Of a stretch of 64,000 nt of DNA, positions 25,571 to 36,181 are shown piece after piece. The position numbers were made by a program, and so were the translations under genes. Numbering within the stretch: position 1 is the stretch's first letter; each line of letters begins with the position of its first letter. The notes under the pieces were generated by a model that was given only the letters and a program-made list of their open reading frames with translations, had not been told where the DNA came from and did no database searches. This DNA comes from Paraburkholderia bonniea (GTDB lineage Bacteria > Pseudomonadota > Gammaproteobacteria > Burkholderiales > Burkholderiaceae). The stretch lies in contig NZ_QPEQ01000001.1 of NCBI RefSeq assembly GCF_009455625.1, positions 248,001 through 312,000 on the forward strand, written 5' to 3'.

Positions 25571-27358
25571 ATGAAACGCATGATGCAAAACCGCTTTTTC
25601 TGGTTGTTTCTGCTGGTGATTTTTGTCCTGCCGGTGCTGCCGCAACCGCTGCGCATTCCGGAGTACTGGGTGACGCTGCTTAACTACATTGGGCTGTATT
25701 CGATTGTGGCGATTGGGCTGGTGCTGCTGACCGGCATAGGCGGAATGACCAGTTTTGGGCAGGCGGCGTTCGTCGGGATTGGCGCTTACACCACGGCGTA
25801 TCTGACGACCCATTTCGCCGTATCGCCATGGGCCGCGCTGCTGGTTGGGGTGGTGCTGACGGCGCTGATTGCGCTGGTGCTGGGCCTTGTGACGATGCGC
25901 TTATCCGGCCATTTTTTGCCGCTTGGCACGATCGCATGGGGGTTGGCACTGTTTTTCCTGTTCGGCAATCTCGACATGCTGGGCAAGTACGACGGCATCA
26001 ACGGCATTCCGGCGCTTAGCGTGCTGGGCCTTCGGCTTGAGTCTGGGCGGGAGATTTACTACCTGATCTGGGCGGCGGTGCTGGCGGCGATTGTATCGGT
26101 GCAGAACCTGTTGAATAGCCGTCCTGGACGGGCCATTCGCGCGTTGCGTGGCGCGGGCTCAATGGCTGAGGCCATGGGCATCAACACGGCGTGGATGCGC
26201 GTGCTGATCTTCGTCTACGCAGCCGTGTTGGCCGCTGTTTCCGGCTTTCTCTATGCGCACTTGCAGCGCTCCGTGAACCCCACACCGTTTGGGCTGAATC
26301 ACAGCATCGAGTTTTTGTTCATGGCGGTGGTTGGGGGGATTTCGCATGTCTGGGGCGCGGTGCTGGGCGCAGCGATCCTGACCCTGCTGCAGGATTATTT
26401 ACAGACGCTGCTGCCCAGATTGCTGGGCGCGAACGGTAATTTCGAAGTGGTTGTCTTCGGCGTGTTGATGGTGCTGTTGCTGCAGTATTCGCGTCAGGGC
26501 GTCTGGCCTTACGTCGCACGCCTGTTTCCACGCGAGCCGAAAGCCCATGCGCCTTCTGCCGCGACTGAGCCCTTGCCGCAACGTGATAAGCCAGTGGCCG
26601 GTGCAGCCTTGCTGAGTGTGAACTTGGCGCGCAAACAGTTTGGCGGCCTGGTGGCGGTGAATGACGTGAGTTTCAACGTCGACGCGGGCCAGATCACGGG
26701 CTTGATCGGCCCGAATGGAGCGGGTAAATCCACGACGTTTAACCTGGTTAGCGGCGCGTTGACGCTGACTAGCGGGGAGATTCATTTCTGCGGTGAACGG
26801 ATCGACGGGCTGAGCGCGCGTGAGATTGCCAGCCGCGGCATCGGCCGGACGTTTCAACACGTGAAGTTGTTACCGGGGATGAGCGTGCTCGAAAACGTGG
26901 CAATCGGCGCTCATTTGCGCGGCCATGCTGGCGTGTTGCGCAGCATCGCCCGCTTGAATGGCGCGGAAGAGGCCCGGCTGATGGCCGAAGCCGCCCGGCA
27001 GATTGAGCGGGTGGGCCTTGCGGCACATTGCTATGACGAAGCGGGGAGCTTGGCGCTAGGACAGCAGCGCATTCTTGAGATTGCACGGGCGCTGTGTTGC
27101 GACCCCACATTGCTGCTACTGGATGAGCCAGCGGCTGGCTTGCGTTATCAGGAAAAGCAGCAGTTGGCGAAGTTGCTGCGACAACTCAAGGAAGAGGGCA
27201 TGAGCATCTTGCTGGTTGAGCACGATATGGATTTCGTGATGAATCTGGCTGACAAGGTCGTCGTGATGGAGTTTGGAACACGTATTGCCGAAGGTTTGCC
27301 GCACGAGGTGCAACAAGACCCTGCCGTGCTCGAAGCCTATCTGGGTGGGGTGGAGTGA
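25571..27358 (+). CDS. Fused LivM permease - LivG ATPase
   Basis: A 595-residue two-domain protein. Residues about 1-315 are a LivM-type permease ([37 protein letters not shown]). After a linker, residues about 350-595 are a LivG-type ATPase with Walker A GPNGAGKS (380-387), signature region [16 protein letters not shown] and Walker [12 protein letters not shown]. Joining permease and ATPase fixes their 1:1 assembly at the membrane. The ATG at 25571 has GAGGAG eight bases upstream and is preferred to 25556. The LivF gene overlaps or abuts its stop. Confidence 0.9.
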   Translation: MKRMMQNRFFWLFLLVIFVLPVLPQPLRIPEYWVTLLNYIGLYSIVAIGLVLLTGIGGMTSFGQAAFVGIGAYTTAYLTTHFAVSPWAALLVGVVLTALIALVLGLVTMRLSGHFLPLGTIAWGLALFFLFGNLDMLGKYDGINGIPALSVLGLRLESGREIYYLIWAAVLAAIVSVQNLLNSRPGRAIRALRGAGSMAEAMGINTAWMRVLIFVYAAVLAAVSGFLYAHLQRSVNPTPFGLNHSIEFLFMAVVGGISHVWGAVLGAAILTLLQDYLQTLLPRLLGANGNFEVVVFGVLMVLLLQYSRQGVWPYVARLFPREPKAHAPSAATEPLPQRDKPVAGAALLSVNLARKQFGGLVAVNDVSFNVDAGQITGLIGPNGAGKSTTFNLVSGALTLTSGEIHFCGERIDGLSAREIASRGIGRTFQHVKLLPGMSVLENVAIGAHLRGHAGVLRSIARLNGAEEARLMAEAARQIERVGLAAHCYDEAGSLALGQQRILEIARALCCDPTLLLLDEPAAGLRYQEKQQLAKLLRQLKEEGMSILLVEHDMDFVMNLADKVVVMEFGTRIAEGLPHEVQQDPAVLEAYLGGVE

Positions 27359-27363
27359 TGACG

Positions 27364-28119
27364 ATGAAAAATGTTGCAACACCGATGTTGCAGCTCGACG
27401 CGTTGTCTGCGCGTTACGGCAAGGTCGAGGCGCTACACGGCACGCGGATAGAAGTGACGCCCGGGCAGATCGTCTCGGTGATTGGGCCAAATGGCGCGGG
27501 CAAATCGACGTTATTAAACGCGATCATGGGTGCCTTGCCTGTCTCGGGCCAAGCCAAAGGATCGGTGCTGTATCGCGGCGAAGAGGTGAGTGCGCTGCCG
27601 GTCGAGCAGCGAGTGGCACGCGGAATGTGCCTCGTGCCGGAAAAGCGCGAGTTGTTCTCAACGATGAGCGTAATAGACAACCTCTTGCTGGGAGCCTACC
27701 GACGCAAGCGTGCCGGAGAGCGCAATTATCTTGACCAGCTTGACCCCGTATTCACGCTGTTCCCCCGGCTGAAGGAGCGCCGCAATCAGCTCGCGGGGAC
27801 GTTGTCCGGCGGAGAGCGTCAGATGCTCGCAGTGGGGCGGGCACTCATGGGCAAACCAGACTTGCTGATGCTGGACGAGCCAAGTCTCGGCCTAGCCCCA
27901 CTGATCGTGAAAGAGATCTTCCATATCATCAGCGCATTGCGTAATACAGGTGTGGCTATCTTGCTGGTTGAGCAAAATGCCCGTGCTGCACTGCAAATTT
28001 CCAATTACGGCTACGTGCTGGAAACAGGTGAGTTGGCATTGGAAGGTCCCGCGTCAGAGCTTGCGCAAAATCCACGAGTGGTTGAGAGCTATCTAGGGCT
28101 AGCCAAAAAAACCGCATAA
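27364..28119 (+). CDS. LivF-like ABC ATPase
   Basis: A protein of about 251 residues with normal Walker A GPNGAGKS (41-48), signature [16 protein letters not shown], Walker [14 protein letters not shown] and [11 protein letters not shown]. It is the second ATPase of the importer whose first ATPase is fused to the permease. Possible starts are GTG 27355, ATG 27358 and ATG 27364; GGAG at 27352-27355 is best spaced for 27364. The transcript ends at the parS/terminator palindrome 28152-28181. Confidence 0.9.
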   Translation: MKNVATPMLQLDALSARYGKVEALHGTRIEVTPGQIVSVIGPNGAGKSTLLNAIMGALPVSGQAKGSVLYRGEEVSALPVEQRVARGMCLVPEKRELFSTMSVIDNLLLGAYRRKRAGERNYLDQLDPVFTLFPRLKERRNQLAGTLSGGERQMLAVGRALMGKPDLLMLDEPSLGLAPLIVKEIFHIISALRNTGVAILLVEQNARAALQISNYGYVLETGELALEGPASELAQNPRVVESYLGLAKKTA

Positions 28120-28151
28120 TTTAGCGAGCGTTCGGCTTTACCGCAAATATC

Positions 28152-28181
28152 AACGGCATGTTTCACGTGAAACATGCCGTT
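28152..28181. promoter_or_regulatory. parS partition site within a 30-bp palindrome that also resembles a terminator
   Basis: The perfect parS core TGTTTCACGTGAAACA (28159-28174) is the ParB/Spo0J-type centromere sequence. It is extended to a 30-bp perfect palindrome with AACGGCA and TGCCGTT flanks, followed by TTTT (28182-28185 region). It lies 32 bp after the livF stop and 2.8 kb from parA. ParB should nucleate here, and in RNA the same palindrome would form a terminator-like hairpin for the importer operon. Confidence 0.92.
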
Positions 28182-28291
28182 TTTCTTGCCTGGCCGATTG
28201 GATGAGATTCGGGGCCTGAAGCGAACCCGCTATAATTCGCCCCATACATTTTCCTCAGAAAGGCTCGCGTGCGATCTACGCGAGATCCGCG

Positions 28292-30238
28292 ATGCTTTAT
28301 CCCACAGAATTTGACGTAATCGTCGTTGGCGGCGGCCATGCTGGTACAGAGGCGGCGCTCGCTGCTGCCCGAATGGGTAATAAGACGCTGCTACTGACTC
28401 ATAACATCGAAACACTTGGCCAAATGAGCTGTAATCCGTCGATTGGCGGAATTGGCAAAGGTCATTTGGTGAAAGAGGTTGATGCGCTAGGCGGTGCAAT
28501 GGCTGCAGCTACCGACGAAAGCGGCATTCAGTTTCGTATTCTGAATTCCTCAAAAGGCCCAGCTGTCAGGGCGACACGCGCTCAGGCGGATCGCTTGCTT
28601 TATAAGCAAGCCATTCGATACCGCCTCGAAAACCAACCCAATCTTTGGTTGTTCCAGCAAGCGGTTGAAGATCTGATGGTCGAGGGTGATCGCGTGGTGG
28701 GTGCGGTGACTCAGGTGGGCGTGCAGTTCCGTTCACGCGCTGTCGTCTTGACCGCTGGAACATTCCTTGATGGCAAGATCCACGTCGGTCTGAACCATTA
28801 CACAGGTGGGCGGGCTGGCGATCCAGCGGCAGTGTCCTTATCTGCACGATTAAAAGAGCTGAACTTGCCACAAGGGCGTTTGAAAACGGGCACGCCCCCG
28901 CGTATTGACGGTCGCTCCATTGATTTTTCGAAACTGGAAGCGCAGCCTGGCGATCTTGATCCAGTGCCGGTGTTTTCCTTTCTGGGCTGGGCAGAGCAGC
29001 ATCCGCAGCAAGTGCCTTGCTGGGTGACTCACACCAATGCGCGGACGCATGACATTATCCGCAGCGGTTTGGATCGCTCACCGATGTACACCGGCGTGAT
29101 TGAAGGAGTGGGGCCCCGGTATTGCCCCTCCATCGAAGACAAAATTCATCGCTTTGCATCGAAAGAATCTCATCAGATTTTTCTGGAACCAGAAGGCTTA
29201 ACGACTAACGAGTTCTATCCAAATGGGATATCGACCAGCCTGCCGTTTGATGTTCAGCTAGAGCTGGTGCACTCAATGCGCGGGCTCGAATCGGCGCATA
29301 TTCTTCGCCCCGGTTATGCAATTGAATACGACTACTTCGATCCACGTGGGCTCAAGGCTTCGCTTGAAACCAAGGTAATACAAGGATTGTTTTTCGCGGG
29401 TCAGATTAATGGAACCACCGGCTACGAAGAAGCCGCCGCGCAAGGACTGCTGGCCGGGATTAACGCAGGGCTTCAGGTGCAGGGCAAAGAAGCATGGTGT
29501 CCTCGCCGGGATCAAGCCTATTTAGGCGTGTTGGTCGACGATCTCGTAACCCAGGGCGTATCCGAACCCTATCGGATGTTCACAAGCCGGGCAGAGTACC
29601 GCCTCAGCCTGCGCGAAGACAATGCCGATATGCGCCTAACCGAGATGGGGCGTGAGCTTGGCGTCGTAGACGATCTACGCTGGGACAGCTTCAACCGCAA
29701 ACGCGATGCTGTTTCACGTGAAACAGCACGCTTGCGTGCCACATGGGTGAATCCCAAGACGCTATCGGCGGATGAGGCAATCGCCCTGCTTGGTAAGCCG
29801 ATTGAACATGAGTACAACCTTGCTGACTTGCTACGCCGCCCTGGCGTGACATACGAAGGTGTGTGCGGATTGCTTGGTGGCACCTGTGGACCCGAAGTTT
29901 CACTGGCTGATGAGGAGGTGCTTCTGGCGCAGATTAAAGAGCAGATTGAAATTGGCATTAAGTACCAGGGTTATATCGAGCGCCAGGCCGGGGAAATTGA
30001 ACGCAACGAATCACACGAAAACACGCGTCTTCCGCACGAGTTGAACTACGCCGATGTGCGTGGCTTGTCTTTTGAGGCGTGCCAGAAGTTGACGGAGTTC
30101 CGTCCCGAGACGATTGGTCAAGCCTCGCGTATTTCAGGCATTACGCCAGCCGCCATTTCACTGCTGATGGTTCACCTGAAACGAGGCGGACTAGGACGAC
30201 GCAATGTCCGTCCAGATGAATCGCCGGTGGTGTCATGA
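28292..30238 (+). CDS. mnmG: tRNA uridine-5-carboxymethylaminomethyl modification enzyme MnmG (GidA)
   Basis: A 648-residue FAD protein of normal length. With MnmE it modifies U34 in several tRNAs. The FAD-binding motif [19 protein letters not shown] is at the N-terminus, followed by [18 protein letters not shown] and, at mid-protein, [10 protein letters not shown] and [25 protein letters not shown] element lies at 28231-28236. The gene contains a second parS site (29708-29727) in codons for AVSRETA. Its stop overlaps the rsmG start, the usual gidA-gidB order near the origin. Confidence 0.97.
   Translation: MLYPTEFDVIVVGGGHAGTEAALAAARMGNKTLLLTHNIETLGQMSCNPSIGGIGKGHLVKEVDALGGAMAAATDESGIQFRILNSSKGPAVRATRAQADRLLYKQAIRYRLENQPNLWLFQQAVEDLMVEGDRVVGAVTQVGVQFRSRAVVLTAGTFLDGKIHVGLNHYTGGRAGDPAAVSLSARLKELNLPQGRLKTGTPPRIDGRSIDFSKLEAQPGDLDPVPVFSFLGWAEQHPQQVPCWVTHTNARTHDIIRSGLDRSPMYTGVIEGVGPRYCPSIEDKIHRFASKESHQIFLEPEGLTTNEFYPNGISTSLPFDVQLELVHSMRGLESAHILRPGYAIEYDYFDPRGLKASLETKVIQGLFFAGQINGTTGYEEAAAQGLLAGINAGLQVQGKEAWCPRRDQAYLGVLVDDLVTQGVSEPYRMFTSRAEYRLSLREDNADMRLTEMGRELGVVDDLRWDSFNRKRDAVSRETARLRATWVNPKTLSADEAIALLGKPIEHEYNLADLLRRPGVTYEGVCGLLGGTCGPEVSLADEEVLLAQIKEQIEIGIKYQGYIERQAGEIERNESHENTRLPHELNYADVRGLSFEACQKLTEFRPETIGQASRISGITPAAISLLMVHLKRGGLGRRNVRPDESPVVS
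29708..29727. promoter_or_regulatory. Intragenic parS site in mnmG
   Basis: A second perfect TGTTTCACGTGAAACA (29710-29725), extended to 20 bp by GC/GC flanks, lies inside the mnmG coding sequence and is read as VSRET. It is 1.55 kb from the first parS and 1.3 kb before parA. Confidence 0.93.
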
Positions 30239-30939
30239 CGATGGGAGGCAAACGGGTTGACGCCTCGACTAGCCGGGATGCACAGAAACTGCTGCTAGAC
30301 GAGGGCATCAGTGAGCTAAATCTTGATCTGGATGAGTCGCAACGGGGCAAGCTTCTCGATTACGTTGCATTGCTCGCTAAATGGAATGCCGTCTACAACC
30401 TGACGGCCATCCGCGATCCACAGCAAATGCTGATTCAGCACATTCTCGATTCACTCTCGATCGTGCCGCATCTCGCTGGCCGGGGGCCCTCGGTGGCGCT
30501 GGATGTTGGTTCGGGCGGGGGCTTACCTGGCATCGTTCTCGCAGTTGCATTGCCTGACTGGCATGTGACTTTGAACGACATCGTGCACAAGAAAACAGCC
30601 TTTCAGGCACAAGCGAAAGCCGAATTGGGGCTGAGCAATCTGTCTGTCGTCACCGGCCGGGTAGAGACCTTACGGCCAGGAACAGAGGTGCCAGCGAAGT
30701 TCGATGTGATTGTTTCCCGCGCATTTGCGGAGCTAGCCGATTTCGTCACGCTTGCCCGCCATCTGGTGGCTGGGCAGGGTGCGATTTGGGCCATGAAAGG
30801 CGTGCGTCCTGATGATGAGATCGCACGCTTGCCAGCAGGCTCGCATGCCACCCAGGTTATTCGTCTCAAGGTGCCGCTGCTGGAGGCGGAGCGTCATTTG
30901 GTTGAAGTCGTCGTCAATGAGTCCGCCCAGGTTGATTAA
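30235..30939 (+). CDS. rsmG: 16S rRNA (guanine-527-N7)-methyltransferase RsmG (GidB)
   Basis: A 234-residue SAM-dependent methyltransferase. The SAM site is [16 protein letters not shown], and [11 protein letters not shown] and [10 protein letters not shown] follow in the usual order. It methylates G527 in the 530 loop of 16S rRNA; loss gives low-level streptomycin resistance in other bacteria. The ATG at 30235 overlaps the mnmG stop (ATGA), so translation is coupled. The first 20 residues are a polar extension. Confidence 0.95.
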   Translation: MTMGGKRVDASTSRDAQKLLLDEGISELNLDLDESQRGKLLDYVALLAKWNAVYNLTAIRDPQQMLIQHILDSLSIVPHLAGRGPSVALDVGSGGGLPGIVLAVALPDWHVTLNDIVHKKTAFQAQAKAELGLSNLSVVTGRVETLRPGTEVPAKFDVIVSRAFAELADFVTLARHLVAGQGAIWAMKGVRPDDEIARLPAGSHATQVIRLKVPLLEAERHLVEVVVNESAQVD

Positions 30940-30995
30940 CCGGGGCCGTGTCGAATTTTTATTGATCCACAGGCAGTAAAAAGGGATATATCACG

Positions 30996-31766
30996 ATGGC
31001 AAAAATCTTCTGTGTTGCGAACCAGAAGGGCGGGGTTGGCAAGACTACGACAACCGTCAATCTCGCCGCCAGTCTCGCAGCGCAGGGGCAGCGTGTTCTT
31101 CTCGTTGACCTTGACCCACAAGGGAACGCGACGATGGGGAGCGGCGTCGACAAAGCCGCATGCGAGAACACGATTTATGAGGTGCTGGTGGACGGCATGC
31201 CAGTTGCCGATGCACGAGTCAGGCCCGAAGCGGTGGGCTACGACGTGCTCCCAGCTAACCGTGAGCTGGCGGGGGCAGAGGTAGAACTGGTCAGCCTGCC
31301 GAACCGTGAGCGCCGCTTAAAGAGCGCGCTGGCACTGGTGGCTGACGACTACGATTTCATCCTGATCGACTGCCCACCGGCGTTATCGCTACTGACGCTG
31401 AATGGTTTGTGCGCTGCTCACGGCGTAGTGATCCCAATGCAATGTGAATATTTCGCCCTTGAAGGGCTGTCTGATCTGGTCAACACGATCAAGCAGGTTC
31501 ATGCGAATTTAAACCGGGATTTAACCGTGATTGGTTTGCTGCGCGTGATGTTTGATCCTCGCATTACGTTGCAGCAGCAGGTGTCCGAGCAACTTAAAGA
31601 GCATTTCGGTGAGAAGGTGTTTGACGTCGTGATCCCGCGCAACGTGCGGCTTGCAGAGGCCCCGAGTTACGGCTTGCCAGGTGTGGTGTTCGACAAAGCC
31701 TCTCGTGGCGCGCAAGCCTATCTCCAGTTTGGCGCGGAAGTTATTGAACGCTTGCGCGCACAGTAA
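30996..31766 (+). CDS. parA: Chromosome partitioning ATPase ParA (Soj)
   Basis: A 256-residue ATPase. It has the deviant Walker A KGGVGKTTTT near residue 10, DLDPQGNATMGSG (A') and LIDCPPALSLLTLNGL (Walker B). ParA forms ATP-dependent DNA-bound gradients that move ParB-parS complexes. It is followed 34 bp later by parB, and two parS sites lie within 2.9 kb upstream, so this is the main chromosome's segregation locus. An AAGGGA ribosome site precedes the ATG. Confidence 0.97.
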   Translation: MAKIFCVANQKGGVGKTTTTVNLAASLAAQGQRVLLVDLDPQGNATMGSGVDKAACENTIYEVLVDGMPVADARVRPEAVGYDVLPANRELAGAEVELVSLPNRERRLKSALALVADDYDFILIDCPPALSLLTLNGLCAAHGVVIPMQCEYFALEGLSDLVNTIKQVHANLNRDLTVIGLLRVMFDPRITLQQQVSEQLKEHFGEKVFDVVIPRNVRLAEAPSYGLPGVVFDKASRGAQAYLQFGAEVIERLRAQ

Positions 31767-31800
31767 TGCGCGATTACACAAAGCAGACCGAGGAAATACG

Positions 31801-32688
31801 ATGAATGCAGTCGCACGAAAAAAGGGCTTGGGCCGAGGGTTGGACATATTGCTGGGCGGCGGCACGGACATTACGGAAGCGGTGAAAATCGCTGGCGCGC
31901 TTAACGTTTTGCCGCTGGAAAAACTGCAGGCGGGCAAATATCAGCCACGTTCACGTATGGATGAAGGGGCGTTGCAGGAACTTGCCGCCAGTATCCGCAC
32001 ACAAGGCGTGATGCAACCCATTCTGGTGCGGCCCGTTTCAGCGGATAAATATGAAATTATCGCGGGCGAACGACGTTTTCGCGCCGCACATCTGGCTGGA
32101 CTGACGGATGTTCCGGTGCTGGTAAAGGATGTGCCGGATCAGGTTGCTGCCGCGATGGCGTTGATCGAAAACATTCAGCGCGAAGATCTGAATCCGCTTG
32201 AAGAGGCGCAAGGTATCCAGCGCTTGCTCGACGACTTCAATTTCACGCATGAACAGGCGGCTGAATCGGTAGGCCGTTCCCGCAGCGCTGTGTCGAACCT
32301 GTTGCGTTTGCTGAACCTTGCGGCACCCGTGCAAACCATGCTGCTTGCCGGTGATCTGGACATGGGGCACGCCCGGGCTTTACTCGCGGTTGATGCCGCG
32401 ACGCAAATCTCGCTTGCCAATCAGGTGGTCAACAAACGGCTGTCGGTGCGTGAAACCGAAAAGCTGGTGACTTCGACCGCCAAGGCTGCCCCCGCACTTA
32501 AGACACGTGAAAAACACGACGGTGGCCGGGATACCCGGCGACTGGAAGAGGAGCTGTCGGATTTGCTGGCCGCGACGGTCAAGATCAAGCTGGGCCGTAA
32601 AGGGCGTGGCCAGGTCCTGGTTGATTTTGGCGATCTTGAAGCCCTTGAGGGCATTCTGGTCCGGCTGCGCGGCAACGCGACGGTCTGA
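31801..32688 (+). CDS. parB: Chromosome partitioning protein ParB (Spo0J)
   Basis: A 295-residue parS-binding CTPase. It starts with RKKGLGRGLDILLGGG, the usual ParB N-terminus. The CTP-binding boxes are seen as GERRFRAAHLAG and ENIQREDLNPLEEAQG, followed by the helix-turn-helix (HEQAAESVGRSRSAVSNLLRL) and a C-terminal dimerisation domain rich in charged residues. The ATG at 31801 gives this start; the frame open upstream to 31651 overlaps parA and is not used. Two parS sites lie upstream in this window. Confidence 0.97.
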   Translation: MNAVARKKGLGRGLDILLGGGTDITEAVKIAGALNVLPLEKLQAGKYQPRSRMDEGALQELAASIRTQGVMQPILVRPVSADKYEIIAGERRFRAAHLAGLTDVPVLVKDVPDQVAAAMALIENIQREDLNPLEEAQGIQRLLDDFNFTHEQAAESVGRSRSAVSNLLRLLNLAAPVQTMLLAGDLDMGHARALLAVDAATQISLANQVVNKRLSVRETEKLVTSTAKAAPALKTREKHDGGRDTRRLEEELSDLLAATVKIKLGRKGRGQVLVDFGDLEALEGILVRLRGNATV

Positions 32689-32700
32689 GCGCCAGCGGTT

Positions 32701-33852
32701 GTGACGAATCTCGGGCCCGCGGTGCAGAGCGTAAAAAAGCTGCTCTACAGCGTGTTAGAGCAGGTGGCGAGAGAGCCGGTGCTCGCTACGCTGGTTGTGA
32801 TTCTGATAGCGTTGCAATGGCATTACCCACAACGCTGGACATCGCTTGCCGCCCTTGTTGACTGGCAGACGGTATCGAGCCTTGCCGGTTTGCTGATCTT
32901 GGCAAAAGCCATTGAGCTTTCCGCCTTCCTGAGCTGGATTGCGCACCAAGTGGTGCACCGGGTTCGTACCGAACGAGGCTTGGCTTGTCTGCTGGTTGGT
33001 CTTGCCGCAGGACTATCGACGGTGCTCACCAACGATGTCGCGCTCTTCGTGGTGATCCCGCTGGTTCTCTCGCTCCACAAGCTGACGCCGCTTCCACTGA
33101 AACGGCTGGTGGTGTTCATCGCCCTCGCGGTGAATGCTGGATCAGTGCTGACACCGCTAGGTAATCCACAGAATCTGTTTCTCTGGCAGCGGAGCGGGGT
33201 ATCGCTCGCAGCTTTTATCTGGGCGCTTGCGCCGTTGTGCGCAGCCCTGATGGCACTGCTGTCCCTGTTAACGGCGATCACGTTTGGCGGCAAGCCACTC
33301 GATCTGTCACGCGATACGCTACCGGACCAAATAGATCGTCCGCTGGTGGCGGTGACGGGTTTGTTGTTCGTGGGATTTATCGGGCTAGCTGACGCACGGC
33401 ATCCAGAAATTGCGCTGACAGGAATCTCGCTGATCTTTTTGCTTTGGCGCCGTGAGATCGTGTTCAAGATCGACTGGCTCCTGTTATTGATTTTCGCGTT
33501 GATGTTTATCGTGCTGCGCAGCGTGGTGGCCTTGCCCTGGATTCATCGCAACGTTGAGCACCTGGCCCTGACGACGCCGCTGCACGTATACGCGGCGGGT
33601 GCGCTTTTTTCCCAAGGCATCAGCAATGTTCCCGCCGCTATCTTGCTGGCCGAATGGACTAATGACTGGCGCTCACTTGCATTCGGTGTCAGTGTTGGGG
33701 GCTTTGGCATAGCGACGGGCTCGTTGGCTAATTTGATCGCCGTGCGGCTGGCAAGAACTCGCGGTATCTGGCTGTTATTTCACCTTTTTTCGGTGCCATT
33801 CTGGTTTGTCGCGGCAGTGGTGGGTGCTTGGTTGCTATCGCTTGGCGGATAG
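32701..33852 (+). CDS. Anion-transporter-like membrane protein (ArsB/SLC13-type superfamily)
   Basis: A 383-residue protein with about ten hydrophobic helices. Conserved-looking parts are GLSTVLTNDVALFVVIPLVL, VNAGSVLTPLGNPQNLFLW and QGISNVPAAILLAEW, the inverted-repeat N-D/N-P motifs of the citrate/ArsB/NhaD-type ion transporter superfamily. The substrate cannot be told. The start is a GTG only 12 bp after parB, so it is probably co-transcribed with parAB, but a functional link is not apparent. Confidence 0.8.
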   Translation: MTNLGPAVQSVKKLLYSVLEQVAREPVLATLVVILIALQWHYPQRWTSLAALVDWQTVSSLAGLLILAKAIELSAFLSWIAHQVVHRVRTERGLACLLVGLAAGLSTVLTNDVALFVVIPLVLSLHKLTPLPLKRLVVFIALAVNAGSVLTPLGNPQNLFLWQRSGVSLAAFIWALAPLCAALMALLSLLTAITFGGKPLDLSRDTLPDQIDRPLVAVTGLLFVGFIGLADARHPEIALTGISLIFLLWRREIVFKIDWLLLLIFALMFIVLRSVVALPWIHRNVEHLALTTPLHVYAAGALFSQGISNVPAAILLAEWTNDWRSLAFGVSVGGFGIATGSLANLIAVRLARTRGIWLLFHLFSVPFWFVAAVVGAWLLSLGG

Positions 33853-33908
33853 GCGTCGAGGCTTCTGGTGCGAACTGGCTGAAATGGGGAAATTTCAGCT
33901 TGGTATTT

Positions 33909-33941
33909 AAGGCTTTTTGAGCCTGTTTTGACAGCCTTTTT
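33909..33941 (+). terminator. Weak hairpin terminator after the transporter gene
   Basis: AAGGCT (33909-33914) pairs with AGCCTT (33933-33938), followed by TTT. The stem is short and the loop long, so it is only a modest candidate for ending the parAB transcript. Confidence 0.4.
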
Positions 33942-34037
33942 GTGCTGGGCAGGGCGATGTGTTGCGGCAATTGGGATGGGTGCTGCAGCAGTAGGGCGCG
34001 GTATCGTTTCGTTGGTCTGACTAATGCGCCTAAAGTC

Positions 34038-34066
34038 TTGAATTGCCTGTAATTATCGCTTACAAT
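34038..34066 (+). promoter_or_regulatory. Sigma-70-type promoter of the ATP synthase operon
   Basis: TTGAAT (34038-34043) and TACAAT (34061-34066) are separated by exactly 17 bp. This lies 81 bp before the atpI start and is the best promoter match I found in the window. Confidence 0.7.
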
Positions 34067-34147
34067 CGCCCGGGTTTAATTGCTAGGCAATCTCGTAAGC
34101 GGTGCGTAAGCTCGCGGGCCGAACAGCATTTTGCGAGAACAATTGTG

Positions 34148-34687
34148 ATGGCGACCGGGAACGTGTCAAACCAGACGCCGAATCAGGGCCAGGGCAAACA
34201 CCATGTGACGCACACTGTTTCGGGCGCATCAGCGGCTCAGGACGATGACACATGGGAAGCTGGGCTCCAGGATAACGAGATCATCCCGCTGACGAGAGCG
34301 GAAGCAGAAAAGCTATTTGGTCCCGGCGTAAGCCGTCCATCGCGTGTCACGCCTTTTCGGGTGGTGGCGGCGCAAATAGTTTTGTCCCTGGGTGCAACGT
34401 TGTTATGGGGGCTGTTTTATCAGCCGCCTGGCATTGCTGCGTTGTCGGCCTTTTTGGGCGGTGCGATTTGCTGGTTGCCAGGGGCGTTATTTGCAGCGCG
34501 GTTGACCAGGTTGAGCGGTGCGACTACCGCGATGAGCTGGGTGATTGGCGAAGCACTCAAGATGGGTGTGACGATTGCGATGTTTGTCGCCATTGCGTTT
34601 GGATTTCATGAAGTCAGTTGGGTGCCGCTACTTGTGACCTACCTGGTTGCGCTGAAAACCTACTGGATCGCACTGGTCTGGCGCTAA
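34148..34687 (+). CDS. atpI: ATP synthase assembly protein I
   Basis: A 179-residue protein with a polar N-terminal 80 residues and four hydrophobic helices (about 85-105, 108-132, 138-162, 163-179). AtpI helps assemble the c-ring and is not part of the final enzyme. It heads the operon atpIBEFHAGDC. The ATG at 34148 is chosen because the frame further upstream overlaps the promoter. The long polar N-terminus is typical for this bacterial group as I remember it, but is not otherwise explained. Confidence 0.85.
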   Translation: MATGNVSNQTPNQGQGKHHVTHTVSGASAAQDDDTWEAGLQDNEIIPLTRAEAEKLFGPGVSRPSRVTPFRVVAAQIVLSLGATLLWGLFYQPPGIAALSAFLGGAICWLPGALFAARLTRLSGATTAMSWVIGEALKMGVTIAMFVAIAFGFHEVSWVPLLVTYLVALKTYWIALVWR

Positions 34688-34841
34688 ATCTGAATTGCTG
34701 CACACAACACACGCTGGCGCGCACGGTGCGCCGGTACAAAAGCGCGCGGGCCATCTGGCCCGCGATAGCAGGCTTCTTCGACGCGACAACGCGGCAGGGG
34801 CGGCAGGGCAAGATTTTTGACAATTTGGGTGGCATTACGAT

Positions 34842-35693
34842 ATGGCAGCTAGCGAAGGAAAGAGCGCTCTGGATCCGTCCGGGTACATCGCGCACCACTT
34901 GCAGAATTTCTCGACCTCCCACCAGACGTCGATCTTTGATATCAATGTCTGGAATCTGGACACGCTGTTCTGGTCGATTTTTTGTGGTCTGGTCACGATC
35001 ATCATTTTGTACTGCGCTGCACGCAAGTCGACTTCCGGTGTTCCTGGCCGCTTCCAGTGCGCCGTCGAAATGCTCGTAGAAATGGTTGAGGATCAATCGA
35101 AGTCGATGATCCACGGCAACCGTTCCTATATCGCCCCCCTCGCGCTGACCGTGTTTATCTGGGTCGCGCTGATGAACTCCCTCGATCTCGTTCCAGTTGA
35201 TCTGCCTACACGGCTGATTGGCTGGCTTGGCCTGTCGGAAGCCTTGCCGCATATGCGCATCGTGCCGACTACCGACCTCAACGGCACGCTTGGTATCGCG
35301 CTTGGCGTGTTCGTGCTGATGATTTACTACAACTTCAAGATCAAAGGTGCTGGCGGCTTTGCGCATGAGCTGCTGTCGGCACCGTTCGGCGCGCATCCGC
35401 TGCTGTGGATCCCGAATCTGGTACTCAACATCATCGAGTTCGTCGCAAAGACGGTTTCGCTTGGCATGCGGTTGTTCGGCAACATGTATGCGGGTGAGCT
35501 GTTGTTCCTGCTGATTGCCCTGCTTGGCAGTCTCTGGAATTTCGGCGCGGACACGACGGTGCTTGGCTTCCTCGGCCATGTGATTGCCGGCAGCGTGTGG
35601 GCTATCTTCCACATCCTGATTGTTCTGCTGCAGGCGTTCATTTTCATGATGCTGACGCTGGTGTATATCGGCCAGGCACACGACAGCCATTAA
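34842..35693 (+). CDS. atpB: ATP synthase F0 subunit a
   Basis: A 283-residue membrane protein forming the two proton half-channels against the c-ring. The essential Arg lies in GMRLFGNMYAGELL (about residues 207-220), and other family stretches are MNSLDLVPVD and LQAFIFMMLTLVYIGQAHD. It follows atpI by 154 bp, a spacer with no other gene. Confidence 0.96.
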   Translation: MAASEGKSALDPSGYIAHHLQNFSTSHQTSIFDINVWNLDTLFWSIFCGLVTIIILYCAARKSTSGVPGRFQCAVEMLVEMVEDQSKSMIHGNRSYIAPLALTVFIWVALMNSLDLVPVDLPTRLIGWLGLSEALPHMRIVPTTDLNGTLGIALGVFVLMIYYNFKIKGAGGFAHELLSAPFGAHPLLWIPNLVLNIIEFVAKTVSLGMRLFGNMYAGELLFLLIALLGSLWNFGADTTVLGFLGHVIAGSVWAIFHILIVLLQAFIFMMLTLVYIGQAHDSH

Positions 35694-35748
35694 TCTGGCC
35701 CGTCGATACGAATTGCTTTAACTGTATTTTTCTAAATCCCGGTTTTAA

Positions 35749-36042
<294 letters not shown>

Positions 36043-36181
36043 GGTTTCTCGGAAGGTTTGTGCCCGGGTCCACTGGCTCCAGGGCGCAGGGCGAAACGGC
36101 TGCCTGGGCGCTGATCGAATACAGAATCGATGAGCGCCTTGCCGTTTCACTGTCCGAACTAGCAATGTTTAAGGAAACACC

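Noticed and set aside
31651..31800. N-terminal extension of parB
   Set aside because: It overlaps parA coding sequence in another frame; the ATG at 31801 gives the conserved ParB N-terminus.
32501..32520. CACGTGAAAA sequence in parB as a third parS
   Set aside because: Only one half-site matches; the palindrome is not completed. The same holds for ACACGTGAAAAT near 58821.
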